Of a stretch of DNA of 5,650 nucleotides, positions 1 to 5,650 are shown one piece after another. Position 1 is the stretch's first letter. Each line of letters opens with the position of its first letter. This DNA comes from a bacterium (GTDB lineage Bacteria; Fidelibacterota; Marinisomatia; Marinisomatales; JAHJCW01): positions 1 through 5,650 of the forward strand of contig JAUXHY010000103.1 in assembly GCA_030621275.1 (NCBI GenBank), written 5' to 3'. The position numbers and the translations under genes are program-made. The notes beneath the pieces are model-generated. The model saw nothing but the letters and a program-made list of their open reading frames with translations, was not told where the DNA came from and ran no database searches.

Positions 1-170
1 TATTCCATGAAAATGATCAATACACGACTGAACTAAATTTATCTATTCCAAGTCGTAAATTAAATGTTAAAGAATCGACTGATAACATCACCAAATCAAT
101 AGACCTTGCTGTTGCAAAAATGATTACCCGCGTAAAAAAAATAAAGGGTAAACAAAATAATCATCATTAA
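1..170 (+). CDS. hpf: Ribosome hibernation promoting factor (HPF/RaiA family), C-terminal part
   Basis: The frame is open from base 3 to the TAA at 168-170 and gives the last 55 residues of a protein whose start lies outside the window. Short HPF proteins bind the 30S decoding region and hold ribosomes in an inactive 100S or 70S state in stationary phase or stress. What is seen is a beta strand (TTELNLSIPSRKLNVKE) followed by an amphipathic helix (ITKSIDLAVAKMITRVKKIK) and a basic tail ending NNHH. This matches the last strand and second helix of the family, where E. coli HPF has ATLHV and DMYAAIDGLIDKLARQLTKHKDK. The protein ends just after that helix, so it is the short form without the C-terminal dimerisation domain of long HPF. 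The next gene begins 13 bases downstream on the same strand, so co-transcription is likely. The family call rests on the C-terminal half only. Confidence 0.78.
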   Translation, partial: FHENDQYTTELNLSIPSRKLNVKESTDNITKSIDLAVAKMITRVKKIKGKQNNHH

Positions 171-183
171 AAATTAGAAAATA

Positions 184-1098
184 TTGAAAGCAATCATTCC
201 TGTAGCCGGGTACGGTACCCGATTAAAGCCGCATACAGAGAGATATCAAAAAACTCTACTACCGATAGCCGGTAAACCTGCGTTAGATTTTATTCTGGAA
301 CCACTATTTGATACCGGTATCACCAATATTACCTTCATAGTTGGTCATTTAAAAGAGCAGGTCATTGAACATATGAAGAAATATGATGGTAAATTTTCTT
401 TCGTTGAACAAAAAGAACGATTAGGACTGGGGCATGCAGTATTAACAGGGTTGGAAAATAATGATGATCCGGTTTTGATTCAACTTGGAGATACAATATT
501 CGATATAGATTATAATGAGTTTTGTTCATCCACAAATAATGTAATAGGTATAATCGAAGTTGATGATCCCTCGCGTTTTGGTGTAGTAGAATTAAAAGAT
601 GATAAAGTAGCTAATTTTTATGAGAAACATCCAAATCCGCCGAGCAATTTGGCTATAAGCGGATTATATTATTTTACTAATGAACGAATATTAAAATCAG
701 CAATTGAAGAATTAGTAAAACGTGATATAAAAACTAACAATGAATACCAAATAACTGATGCTCTACAAATAATGGTAAAACAGAGTGTAGATTTCAGTGT
801 GTTTCCTACACCAAATTACTATGATGTTGGTGTTCCTGAATCATTTTTATATTCCAATCGGAAACTACTTACAACAAATCACAAAGATTTTCCATCATCA
901 AAAATAATTGAACCCGTATTTGTAGGTAACAATTGTAATTTAGAAAATTCAATTATTGGTCCCTATGTTACAATAATGAATAATTGTGAGATTTATAATT
1001 CCAAAATAGAGGATAGTATAATTCTGGAAGATTCTAATATTGCTGACAAACAAATTATTGGTAAGATTGCTGCTAAAGATGGCAGTGAATTCTGCTAA
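184..1098 (+). CDS. Sugar-phosphate nucleotidyltransferase with left-handed beta-helix tail
   Basis: This 304-residue protein belongs to the NTP_transferase family, cytosolic enzymes that join a sugar 1-phosphate to an NTP, releasing pyrophosphate, to make NDP-sugars for polysaccharides. The signature loop is at residues 9-23 (GYGTRLKPHTERYQK; Arg13 and Lys23 expected to bind the nucleotide and phosphates). Asp103 in QLGDTIFD and Asp214 in YYDVG are the expected metal ligands, and EK at 147-148 fits the sugar-binding strand. From about residue 241 hexapeptide-like repeats appear (FVGNNCNLENSIIGPYV, then CEIYNSKIEDSII), a short left-handed beta-helix as in long-form glucose-1-phosphate thymidylyltransferases and GlmU-like enzymes. 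The start must be TTG at 184: the motif begins at residue 4 and an in-frame TAG lies at 175-177. There is no clear Shine-Dalgarno sequence. The actual sugar and nucleotide (glucose or another hexose; dTTP or UTP) cannot be decided from the sequence, so no symbol is given. Confidence 0.88.
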   Translation: MKAIIPVAGYGTRLKPHTERYQKTLLPIAGKPALDFILEPLFDTGITNITFIVGHLKEQVIEHMKKYDGKFSFVEQKERLGLGHAVLTGLENNDDPVLIQLGDTIFDIDYNEFCSSTNNVIGIIEVDDPSRFGVVELKDDKVANFYEKHPNPPSNLAISGLYYFTNERILKSAIEELVKRDIKTNNEYQITDALQIMVKQSVDFSVFPTPNYYDVGVPESFLYSNRKLLTTNHKDFPSSKIIEPVFVGNNCNLENSIIGPYVTIMNNCEIYNSKIEDSIILEDSNIADKQIIGKIAAKDGSEFC

Positions 1099-1179
1099 TC
1101 GCTACGATTTAATTTAATGTTCTGTATTTCCTTTTTTTGTAACTTTCGCGTTCGATAATTTAATTATAATGGAGAAGAT
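1099..1179 (+). other. Leader region upstream of metK
   Basis: This 81-base, AT-rich gap separates the nucleotidyltransferase gene from metK. It ends in GGAG at 1171-1174, a good ribosome binding site five bases before the metK ATG. There is no stable GC hairpin, so no terminator for the preceding gene is visible and read-through is possible. A T-run followed by G (1132-1139) and a TAATTTAA element (1156-1163) are 16 bases apart and loosely resemble FCB-type promoters (TTTG then TAnnTTTG), but this is weak. The gap is short for SAM-I type riboswitches, and no family could be matched by eye. Confidence 0.3.
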
Positions 1180-2355
1180 ATGAGTCGGTATTTATTTACA
1201 TCAGAATCTGTTACAGAAGGTCATCCGGATAAAGTCTGTGATGCGATTTCTGATGCTATAGTAGACAATTTATTAGAGCAGGATAATGAATCACGTGTAG
1301 CGTGTGAGACATTAGCAACCAAAGGTTTAGTGGTTGTTAGTGGGGAGGTAAATACTACCGGATTTGCCGCAGTAGAAAAAATTGTAAAGGACACATTGTC
1401 AGAAATCGGTTATACCGATGTTGCCTATGGAATGGATGATGAATCTGTTACAGTTACATCAAGATTGCATCAGCAAAGTCCTGATATTGCGCAGGGAGTT
1501 GATACTGATAGTGGAAGAGAACAAGGTGCCGGCGACCAAGGATTAATGTTTGGATTCGCTTGTAAAGAAACTCCAGAATTAATGCCATTGCCAATTCAAT
1601 TAGCGCAACGTTTAACGGAAAAATTGGCAAAAGAACGCAAGAATGGGAATATGCCCTGGTTAGGACCTGATGGTAAATCTCAAGTGACGGTTGAATATGA
1701 GAATGGAAAACCTATTGCTGTAAAAAATGCGGTTATCGCTACTCAGCATGATGACATGCTTGATAAATTTGGTGATGAGGAAAAAGAATTAAAATTTGTA
1801 CAGAATGAAGTTATAAATAATATCATCAAACCGGTTTTGGATGCAAGTGGAATAAATTATGATGAATCATTCATAGTAAATGGTACAGGACGTTTTGTTA
1901 TGGGGGGACCGGAAGCTGATACCGGATTGACGGGACGTAAAATTATTGTCGATACATACGGTGGTTATGCACCACATGGCGGCGGTGCTTTCTCCGGGAA
2001 AGATCCATCAAAGGTTGATAGATCAGCAACTTATATGGCGCGTTATGTTGCAAAAAATATTGTTGCTGCAGATTTAGCCGACAAATGTGAAATTCAATTA
2101 TCATATAGTATCGGCGTTGCCGAACCAACATCAGTAGGTGCTAAAACATTTGGCACTGGTAAAGTTAGTGATGAAAAATTAACAGAAATCATTAAGGAAG
2201 TATTCCCATTAAAACCGGCTGAAATTATAGCTCATCTTGACCTTAAGAAACCGCGTTATCGTCAAACAGCTGCTTATGGGCATTTTGGTCGTGACAATAA
2301 ACTATTTACTTGGGAAAACATTGATATGGTTGACCAATTAAAATCTTATTTATAA
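1180..2355 (+). CDS. metK: S-adenosylmethionine synthetase (methionine adenosyltransferase)
   Basis: MetK makes S-adenosylmethionine from methionine and ATP, releasing phosphate and pyrophosphate; it is a cytosolic homotetramer needing Mg and K ions. At 391 residues it is close to the usual bacterial length of about 385. The N-terminal motif [21 protein letters not shown] holds the His15 and Asp17 equivalents of the E. coli active site. The two family signatures are present: [10 protein letters not shown] (116-125) and [16 protein letters not shown] (267-282). DGKSQVT (164-170) and [12 protein letters not shown] (251-262, with Arg253 and Lys254) supply further ATP and triphosphate contacts. 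The ATG is preceded by GGAG at 1171-1174, and the conserved start [18 protein letters not shown] confirms it. The stop lies 12 bases before ahcY, giving a two-gene methyl-cycle operon. No residue appears to be missing. Confidence 0.98.
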   Translation: MSRYLFTSESVTEGHPDKVCDAISDAIVDNLLEQDNESRVACETLATKGLVVVSGEVNTTGFAAVEKIVKDTLSEIGYTDVAYGMDDESVTVTSRLHQQSPDIAQGVDTDSGREQGAGDQGLMFGFACKETPELMPLPIQLAQRLTEKLAKERKNGNMPWLGPDGKSQVTVEYENGKPIAVKNAVIATQHDDMLDKFGDEEKELKFVQNEVINNIIKPVLDASGINYDESFIVNGTGRFVMGGPEADTGLTGRKIIVDTYGGYAPHGGGAFSGKDPSKVDRSATYMARYVAKNIVAADLADKCEIQLSYSIGVAEPTSVGAKTFGTGKVSDEKLTEIIKEVFPLKPAEIIAHLDLKKPRYRQTAAYGHFGRDNKLFTWENIDMVDQLKSYL

Positions 2356-2367
2356 TTAGGTAGAATT

Positions 2368-3870
2368 ATGTCGGCACAACCATTAACTAGAAATCCAAAT
2401 AAAAACATTTCAAAAAATATATCTGAAAAAGTAAGGAAAGAAATGACATCTATAGCTGAAAATTTACCAAATAAAATAGCCGATATTTCTTTGGCAGGTG
2501 CAGGGCGGAAGGCAATCGCTATTGCGGAAAAAGAAATGCCCGGATTAATGGCAATCCGCGAAAAATATGGGAAAGAGAAACCATTAAAAGATCTTCGGAT
2601 TACCGGCTCATTACACATGACAATTGAAACAGCGATTTTAATTAAAACATTAAAGGAATTGGGAGCAGATGTGCGATGGGCAAGTTGTAATATTTTCTCT
2701 ACTCAAGATCATGCTGCGGCAGCAATTGCTGATACTGGTACCCCCGTTTTTGCATGGAAAGGGGAGACTCTTAAGGAATACTGGTGGTGTACATTGCAAG
2801 CTTTAACTCACCCAGAGAATCAAGGTCCGCAGCTTATTGTTGATGATGGCGGCGATGCTACATTAATGGTTCACAAAGGATACGAATTAGAAGAGATTTA
2901 TCAGAAAATCGGTTCGTTGCCGGAAATAACAACAAAAGTTCGTGAAGAACAGGTTATTGAGAAATTACTGCGTGAAGTGCACGGAAAAGATCCAATGCAT
3001 TGGCATAAAGTTGCCAAGGATATTATCGGTGTTTCCGAGGAAACTACAACCGGTGTTAACCGATTACATCAAATGGCAAGAGATAAGAAATTATTGTTCG
3101 CTGCTTATAACGTTAATGATTCAGTTACAAAATCAAAATTTGATAACATTTATGGTTGTCGTGAATCACTTGCAGATGGATTGAAACGTGCTATGGACGT
3201 TATGATTGCAGGTAAAACAGTATTAGTATGCGGATTTGGCGATGTAGGTCGCGGTTGCGCGCAATCTATGCGGGGATATGGTGCTCGTGTATTAGTCACC
3301 GAAATTGACCCAATTTGTGCGTTACAAGCGGCAATGGAAGGGTTTGAAGTGGTTACTACCGAACAAGCTCTGCCGGAAGCTAATATTTACGTAACGGCAA
3401 CCGGAAACCTCGGTGTGATAACAGTTGATCATATGCGTAAAATGAAGGATCAAGCCATTGTTTGTAACATTGGTCATTTTGATAATGAAATACAGGTCGA
3501 TCCATTAAATGATGCCAAGGATATTGACCGTGAAACTATCAAACCACAAGTTGATAGATATACTTTCCCGGGTGGAAATCAAATTTTCATGTTAGCGGAA
3601 GGACGTTTAGTAAACTTAGGTTGTGCTACTGGTCATCCGAGTTTTGTAATGTCAAATTCATTCTCTAATCAAGTGTTAGCTCAAATAGCACTTGCTAAGG
3701 ACAAGCCGGAAATTGATGTGTATATGTTACCGAAGATCCTTGATGAAGAAGTAGCCCGATTACATCTCGATAAATTAGGAGTTACATTAACAGAAATGAC
3801 TGATGAACAAGCTGAATATATCGGAATTCCAAAAGACGGACCATATAAACCGGAACATTACAGATATTAA
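2368..3870 (+). CDS. ahcY: Adenosylhomocysteinase (S-adenosyl-L-homocysteine hydrolase)
   Basis: AhcY reversibly hydrolyses S-adenosylhomocysteine, the inhibitory by-product of SAM-dependent methylation, to homocysteine and adenosine, using tightly bound NAD. Residues aligning with the human active site are present: His83, Asp160, Glu225 in SEETTTGV, Lys255 and Asp259 in TKSKFDN, Cys264 in YGCRES, His370 in NIGHFD and His423 in TGHPSF. The NAD-binding Rossmann loop is [12 protein letters not shown] (289-300). The C-terminal KPEHYRY is the tail that reaches into the neighbouring subunit's NAD site. An insertion of about 40 residues (roughly 172-215) between the DDGGD and SEETTTGV motifs is typical of many bacterial enzymes and absent from the human one. 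The ATG at 2368 lies 7 bases after AGG (2358-2360) and 12 bases after metK. An internal ATG at 2443 with a stronger ribosome binding site would give 475 residues, so the first 25 residues are uncertain. Confidence 0.97.
   Translation: MSAQPLTRNPNKNISKNISEKVRKEMTSIAENLPNKIADISLAGAGRKAIAIAEKEMPGLMAIREKYGKEKPLKDLRITGSLHMTIETAILIKTLKELGADVRWASCNIFSTQDHAAAAIADTGTPVFAWKGETLKEYWWCTLQALTHPENQGPQLIVDDGGDATLMVHKGYELEEIYQKIGSLPEITTKVREEQVIEKLLREVHGKDPMHWHKVAKDIIGVSEETTTGVNRLHQMARDKKLLFAAYNVNDSVTKSKFDNIYGCRESLADGLKRAMDVMIAGKTVLVCGFGDVGRGCAQSMRGYGARVLVTEIDPICALQAAMEGFEVVTTEQALPEANIYVTATGNLGVITVDHMRKMKDQAIVCNIGHFDNEIQVDPLNDAKDIDRETIKPQVDRYTFPGGNQIFMLAEGRLVNLGCATGHPSFVMSNSFSNQVLAQIALAKDKPEIDVYMLPKILDEEVARLHLDKLGVTLTEMTDEQAEYIGIPKDGPYKPEHYRY
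2433..2445 (+). promoter_or_regulatory. Possible alternative ribosome binding site and start for ahcY
   Basis: AAGGAAAG at 2433-2440 precedes an in-frame ATG at 2443-2445 (Met26). GGA lies five bases before this ATG, a better Shine-Dalgarno match than the TTAGG before the upstream ATG at 2368. Translation from here would give [19 protein letters not shown] and 475 residues, close to the usual bacterial length. The 25 residues in between are Asn/Lys/Ser-rich and show no family motif. The purine run may simply be the codons for Arg-Lys-Glu. If it is the true start, the gap from metK becomes 87 bases. Confidence 0.35.
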
Positions 3871-3886
3871 TTTTTATTAATTATAA

Positions 3887-3928
3887 TGTAGAAAAGCCCC
3901 CGTATTACGGGGGCTTTATTTTTCTACA
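3887..3928. terminator. Strong, probably bidirectional intrinsic terminator
   Basis: The core is a perfect 11-base-pair stem, AAAGCCCCCGT (3893-3903) with ACGGGGGCTTT (3907-3917) and a 3-base loop. On + it is followed by TTTATTTTT, a classical tail for ahcY, whose stop is 17 bases upstream of the outer arm. The outer sequence is also complementary: TGTAGA (3887-3892) pairs with TCTACA (3923-3928), leaving a small asymmetric bulge. Read on the minus strand the stem is followed by TTTTCTAC, so it can also end the convergent RusA-family gene, whose TAA (3918-3916) sits at the foot of the stem. Confidence 0.92.
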
Positions 3929-4641
3929 ATCATTTTCTCTAAACCTGCCCATTTGAAATTTGTATTATGGAAAAGTATATTTTTATTATCATTAAGATGA
4001 CTTCTGCCAATTGATATTGAAATATGTTCCTCGAGATAATTTGTTTTGAACTTAATAACTTCTAGATGATCAACTTGTTTATCATCAGGGATGAGTATTT
4101 TTTCTAAACCGTCTATAGTTATTTTAGCCATATTATCAACATCTTTATCTCTACTTTTATTAATTACAAATATTAGTTTTAAACAAATTCTATCGGTATC
4201 TTTGAAGTGAGTAGGCTTATTTTTAACATATGGAGCAGTTTTAATTAATTCCTGAAACTTATTTTTAATATCACTTTTTATTTGACTCGACATTGGAGAT
4301 ATTCTGATTGGAAAATGCGTTAAACCTTCAATATCACAAATTTTACAATGAAATTGGAGAAAGTATTGATGTTTATCAAATTCATTTGCAAACCAATTCA
4401 TTTTAGTAAATGTTTCAGATCGTAAATCAATAAATCCTACCTTTTCTTTGTTTAACCATCGTTGAAGTTGTCCCTCTTCATCATAAGTTAATTGTTTTGC
4501 ATTCAAAGCTGTATCATTTGCTTTATTATAAAAATCAATAATTTTAGTAATTATCTGTTCTTTTGTAATATCATGAGTATTCGTTAATTCTAATATTTTA
4601 CTATGCATAGTACTAGAATTATGTATTTTTATATTACTCAT
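3916..4641 (-). CDS. RusA-family Holliday-junction resolvase domain protein with long N-terminal region
   Basis: RusA enzymes are dimeric, Mg-dependent endonucleases that cut four-way DNA junctions; most are phage or prophage encoded. Numbering here counts from a possible TTG at 4647 (243 residues). The C-terminal part carries the family signature: Asp169, Asp171, Asn172, Lys175, Asp179, then Asp188-Asp189, within SRDKDVDNMAKITIDGLEK and IPDDKQVDHLEVI. These align with E. coli RusA Asp70, Asp72, Asn73, Lys76, Asp80 and Asp90-Asp91, so the catalytic set looks complete. RusA itself is about 120 residues. Here roughly 100 additional N-terminal residues, Lys/Asn/Ile-rich and partly helical, match nothing I recognise; HCKIC (100-104) could be half of a metal site. 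ATG at 4641 (241 residues) is the likelier start, although GGA lies too close to it to be a proper ribosome binding site. The gene is very AT-rich (12 G+C in the 60 bases 4501-4560) and converges on ahcY. No phage genes are visible around it. The family call is firm; the biological role is unknown. Confidence 0.82.
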   Translation of the reverse strand: MSNIKIHNSSTMHSKILELTNTHDITKEQIITKIIDFYNKANDTALNAKQLTYDEEGQLQRWLNKEKVGFIDLRSETFTKMNWFANEFDKHQYFLQFHCKICDIEGLTHFPIRISPMSSQIKSDIKNKFQELIKTAPYVKNKPTHFKDTDRICLKLIFVINKSRDKDVDNMAKITIDGLEKILIPDDKQVDHLEVIKFKTNYLEEHISISIGRSHLNDNKNILFHNTNFKWAGLEKMIVEK

Positions 4642-4645
4642 ATCC

Positions 4646-4661
4646 AAAAATAATTATTTTT
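4646..4661. repeat. 16-base perfect A/T palindrome upstream of the RusA-family gene
   Basis: AAAAATAATTATTTTT is a perfect inverted repeat made only of A and T. It lies between the stop of the SpmB-like remnant (4670) and the ATG of the RusA-family gene (4641), covering the place where a ribosome binding site would be expected. It could be an operator or a weak mRNA hairpin, but in DNA this AT-rich such palindromes can also arise by chance. Confidence 0.4.
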
Positions 4662-4669
4662 TCTATAAT

Positions 4670-4873
4670 TTACCCAAATACTATGTGGCAGATAAATACT
4701 GCTGCCATTATACCAACAAAATCACCAATCAGTCCGGCAGCAACAGCATGACGACTCTTGCGGATTCCAACCGCACCAAAATACACTGCGATTACGTAAA
4801 ATGTAATGAGAAAGTAGTCAGTTATTTGTACTTTGTTCAATAGATGATTAGATACAAAACAAACTATTATTAG
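4670..4873 (-). pseudogene. 3' remnant of a SpmB / nucleoside-recognition membrane protein gene
   Basis: The minus strand is open from an upstream TAA (4876-4874) to a TAA at 4672-4670, 67 codons with no ATG. The last 46 or so residues read TFYVIAVYFGAVGIRKSRH followed by AVAAGLIGDFVGIMAAVFI and CHIVFG. This matches the C-terminal end of spore maturation protein B and related nucleoside-recognition (Gate) domain membrane proteins, where the family typically shows TFYxxAVYFGSVGIRKTRH-ALxAGLIADxxGxxAAV. The full family protein is about 180 residues (about 400 when fused to SpmA), so most of the gene is missing. Upstream of about 4825 the resemblance fades, and no continuation is found in the other minus frames up to the lipoprotein gene. 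The surviving piece has no frameshift or internal stop, which suggests a recent truncation. It lies 28 bases upstream of the RusA-family gene on the same strand. Confidence 0.65.
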
Positions 4874-4909
4874 TTATTTAAATTATAGATTATGTTCTCC
4901 ATAATAGGA

Positions 4910-4939
4910 TTGAATGGTCTTGATTATTTTACGTAATAT
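4910..4939 (+). promoter_or_regulatory. Candidate promoter for the lipoprotein gene
   Basis: TTGAAT (4910-4915) and TAATAT (4934-4939), 18 bases apart, resemble sigma-70 -35 and -10 boxes and would give a leader of about 40 bases ending in the strong AAGGAGA. The surroundings are very AT-rich, so chance matches are expected, and promoter consensus in the likely phylum may differ. The region from 4874 to 4984 holds no other recognisable element. Confidence 0.25.
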
Positions 4940-4984
4940 TATAGCACGAACTATTGAATTTATAGAGTTAATTAAGGAGATACC

Positions 4985-5650
4985 ATGTTAAGAAAATATG
5001 TAATACCACTAATAGTTTTATCGTTGTTTGCTCTGTTTAGTTGTGAAGAGTGTGAAGAATGTCCTACAATAACGGATAATAATCCGCCCTCAACTCCGGT
5101 AATCACAGCTTCAGCTACAACTGTAGAAAGTGGTGGGCAAGTGGATTTGACAGCAACATCAACCGATGAGGATGGTGATACAATCACCTATTTATGGGAT
5201 GCTACCGGTGGAAGTTATAATACAACTTCCGGCAATACGGTTGTATGGACAGCACCGGATGTTGATAATGACCAGACATTTACAATTACAGTTGAAGTAA
5301 AGGATGATAATTGTGGTTCTGCCTCAGCAAGTGTAAATATCGCTGTAACAGCGACTGGAGGCGGTGGAAATGGAGAAGGTGTAATAATAGGTACTGCCGA
5401 AAATAATTGTTGGGAGCCATTTGGTGGTGCTGCAGCAGCTTATAAAAATACTCAAATATTATACCATGCTAATGAGATCGGAAAAGCCGGTACAATTAAT
5501 GGTATTGCAACAATGGCAAGTACTTCATTGTCTAGAGATTTTACAAATTTAAGAATATCTCTTATAACAGTAAATAGAAATGCAAATGAAGCTAACACTG
5601 CCGCTAACTATGAGGGGCAAGCACCGACTTTAGTATATCAAACGGCTAAT
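4985..5650 (+). CDS. Secreted lipoprotein with PKD/Ig-like domain, 3' end outside window
   Basis: The first 222 residues of a longer protein are present and the frame is still open at the window edge. ATG at 4985 follows AAGGAGA (4974-4980), a strong ribosome binding site. Residues 1-19 form a lipoprotein signal peptide (basic LRKY, hydrophobic core, LFS) with the lipidated Cys at 20, so the protein should be membrane-anchored in the periplasm or on the outer surface. The mature end is CEECEEC. Residues about 34-124 form one PKD/Ig-like beta domain, with DEDGDTITYLWDATGGS (61-77) and VDNDQTFTITVEVKDDNCGS (93-112). A Gly-rich linker (124-132) leads to a second domain starting VIIGTAENNCWEPFGG, with the pattern KNTQILYHANEIGKAGTING (154-173). 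That pattern recalls beta-rich modules of surface proteins in Bacteroidota and relatives, recalled by eye only. No ligand or enzymatic role can be assigned. The gene is divergent from the RusA-family gene and the SpmB remnant. Confidence 0.88.
   Translation, partial: MLRKYVIPLIVLSLFALFSCEECEECPTITDNNPPSTPVITASATTVESGGQVDLTATSTDEDGDTITYLWDATGGSYNTTSGNTVVWTAPDVDNDQTFTITVEVKDDNCGSASASVNIAVTATGGGGNGEGVIIGTAENNCWEPFGGAAAAYKNTQILYHANEIGKAGTINGIATMASTSLSRDFTNLRISLITVNRNANEANTAANYEGQAPTLVYQTAN

Noticed and set aside
1165..1170. TATAAT directly before the metK ribosome binding site
   Set aside because: As a -10 box it would start transcription at about the metK start codon and leave no room for the ribosome binding site at 1171-1174; no suitably spaced -35 box is present.
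1099..1179. SAM-II-like riboswitch upstream of metK
   Set aside because: A few short words are shared with the SAM-II layout, but the two helices of the pseudoknot could not be drawn, so it is not annotated as a feature.
1943..2131. Open frame on the minus strand inside metK
   Set aside because: It lies wholly antisense to the well conserved metK coding sequence, has no ribosome binding site, and its translation (Tyr/Arg/His-rich) looks like a shadow.
2346..2618. Open frame on the minus strand over the metK-ahcY junction
   Set aside because: It is antisense to ahcY. The hydrophobic-looking translation is a reverse reading of the AhcY N-terminal codons and no promoter or ribosome binding site supports it.
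2942..3184. Second plus-strand frame inside ahcY
   Set aside because: It overlaps the catalytic core of AhcY in another frame and shows no independent motif or start signal.
4642..4647. TTG at 4647 as start of the RusA-family gene
   Set aside because: It adds only two residues before an ATG at 4641 and has no Shine-Dalgarno sequence upstream; the ATG is the simpler choice.
3916..4870. Insertion sequence or prophage fragment
   Set aside because: No transposase, integrase, terminal inverted repeats or direct target duplications could be seen at either side; only the RusA domain hints at a mobile origin.
4972..5187. Minus-strand frame opposite the start of the lipoprotein gene
   Set aside because: The plus strand here has a strong ribosome binding site, a signal peptide with lipobox and a PKD domain. 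The minus frame (Ser/Val-rich) is its mirror.

Overview
The window is AT-rich bacterial chromosomal DNA with tightly packed genes. The lipoprotein at the right edge has a lipobox, a PKD-like domain and a Gly-rich linker, a surface-protein style common in the FCB group (Bacteroidota, Ignavibacteria and related candidate phyla). That placement is inference from style only; no rRNA or other phylogenetic marker is present.

Left part (1-3870, all on +). The window opens inside the last 55 codons of a short ribosome hibernation factor (HPF/RaiA family). A sugar-phosphate nucleotidyltransferase with a left-handed beta-helix tail follows 13 bases later; it has to start at TTG. After an 81-base gap come metK (S-adenosylmethionine synthetase) and, 12 bases later, ahcY (S-adenosylhomocysteinase). 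These last two form a clear two-gene methyl-cycle unit: MetK makes SAM, methyltransferases turn it into SAH, and AhcY hydrolyses SAH to homocysteine and adenosine. Both appear intact with their catalytic residues.

Middle (3887-4873). A strong GC hairpin terminates ahcY and probably also the convergent minus-strand gene, whose stop codon lies in the hairpin arm. That gene encodes a RusA-family Holliday-junction resolvase with all the signature acidic residues, carried on a long, unrecognised N-terminal region. Directly upstream of it, on the same strand, is a 5'-truncated remnant of a SpmB / nucleoside-recognition membrane protein gene. No phage genes are visible nearby. The resolvase, the severed gene and the very low GC together suggest a rearrangement or acquisition site.

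Right part (4874-5650, +). A short intergenic region with a good ribosome binding site leads into a secreted lipoprotein: signal peptide with lipobox Cys20, a CxxCxxC start to the mature protein, one PKD/Ig-like domain, a Gly-rich linker, and the start of a second extracellular beta domain that runs off the window.

No CRISPR array, tRNA, rRNA, insertion sequence or convincing riboswitch was found. The best candidates for something unusual are the orphan RusA-domain protein and the truncated gene beside it.
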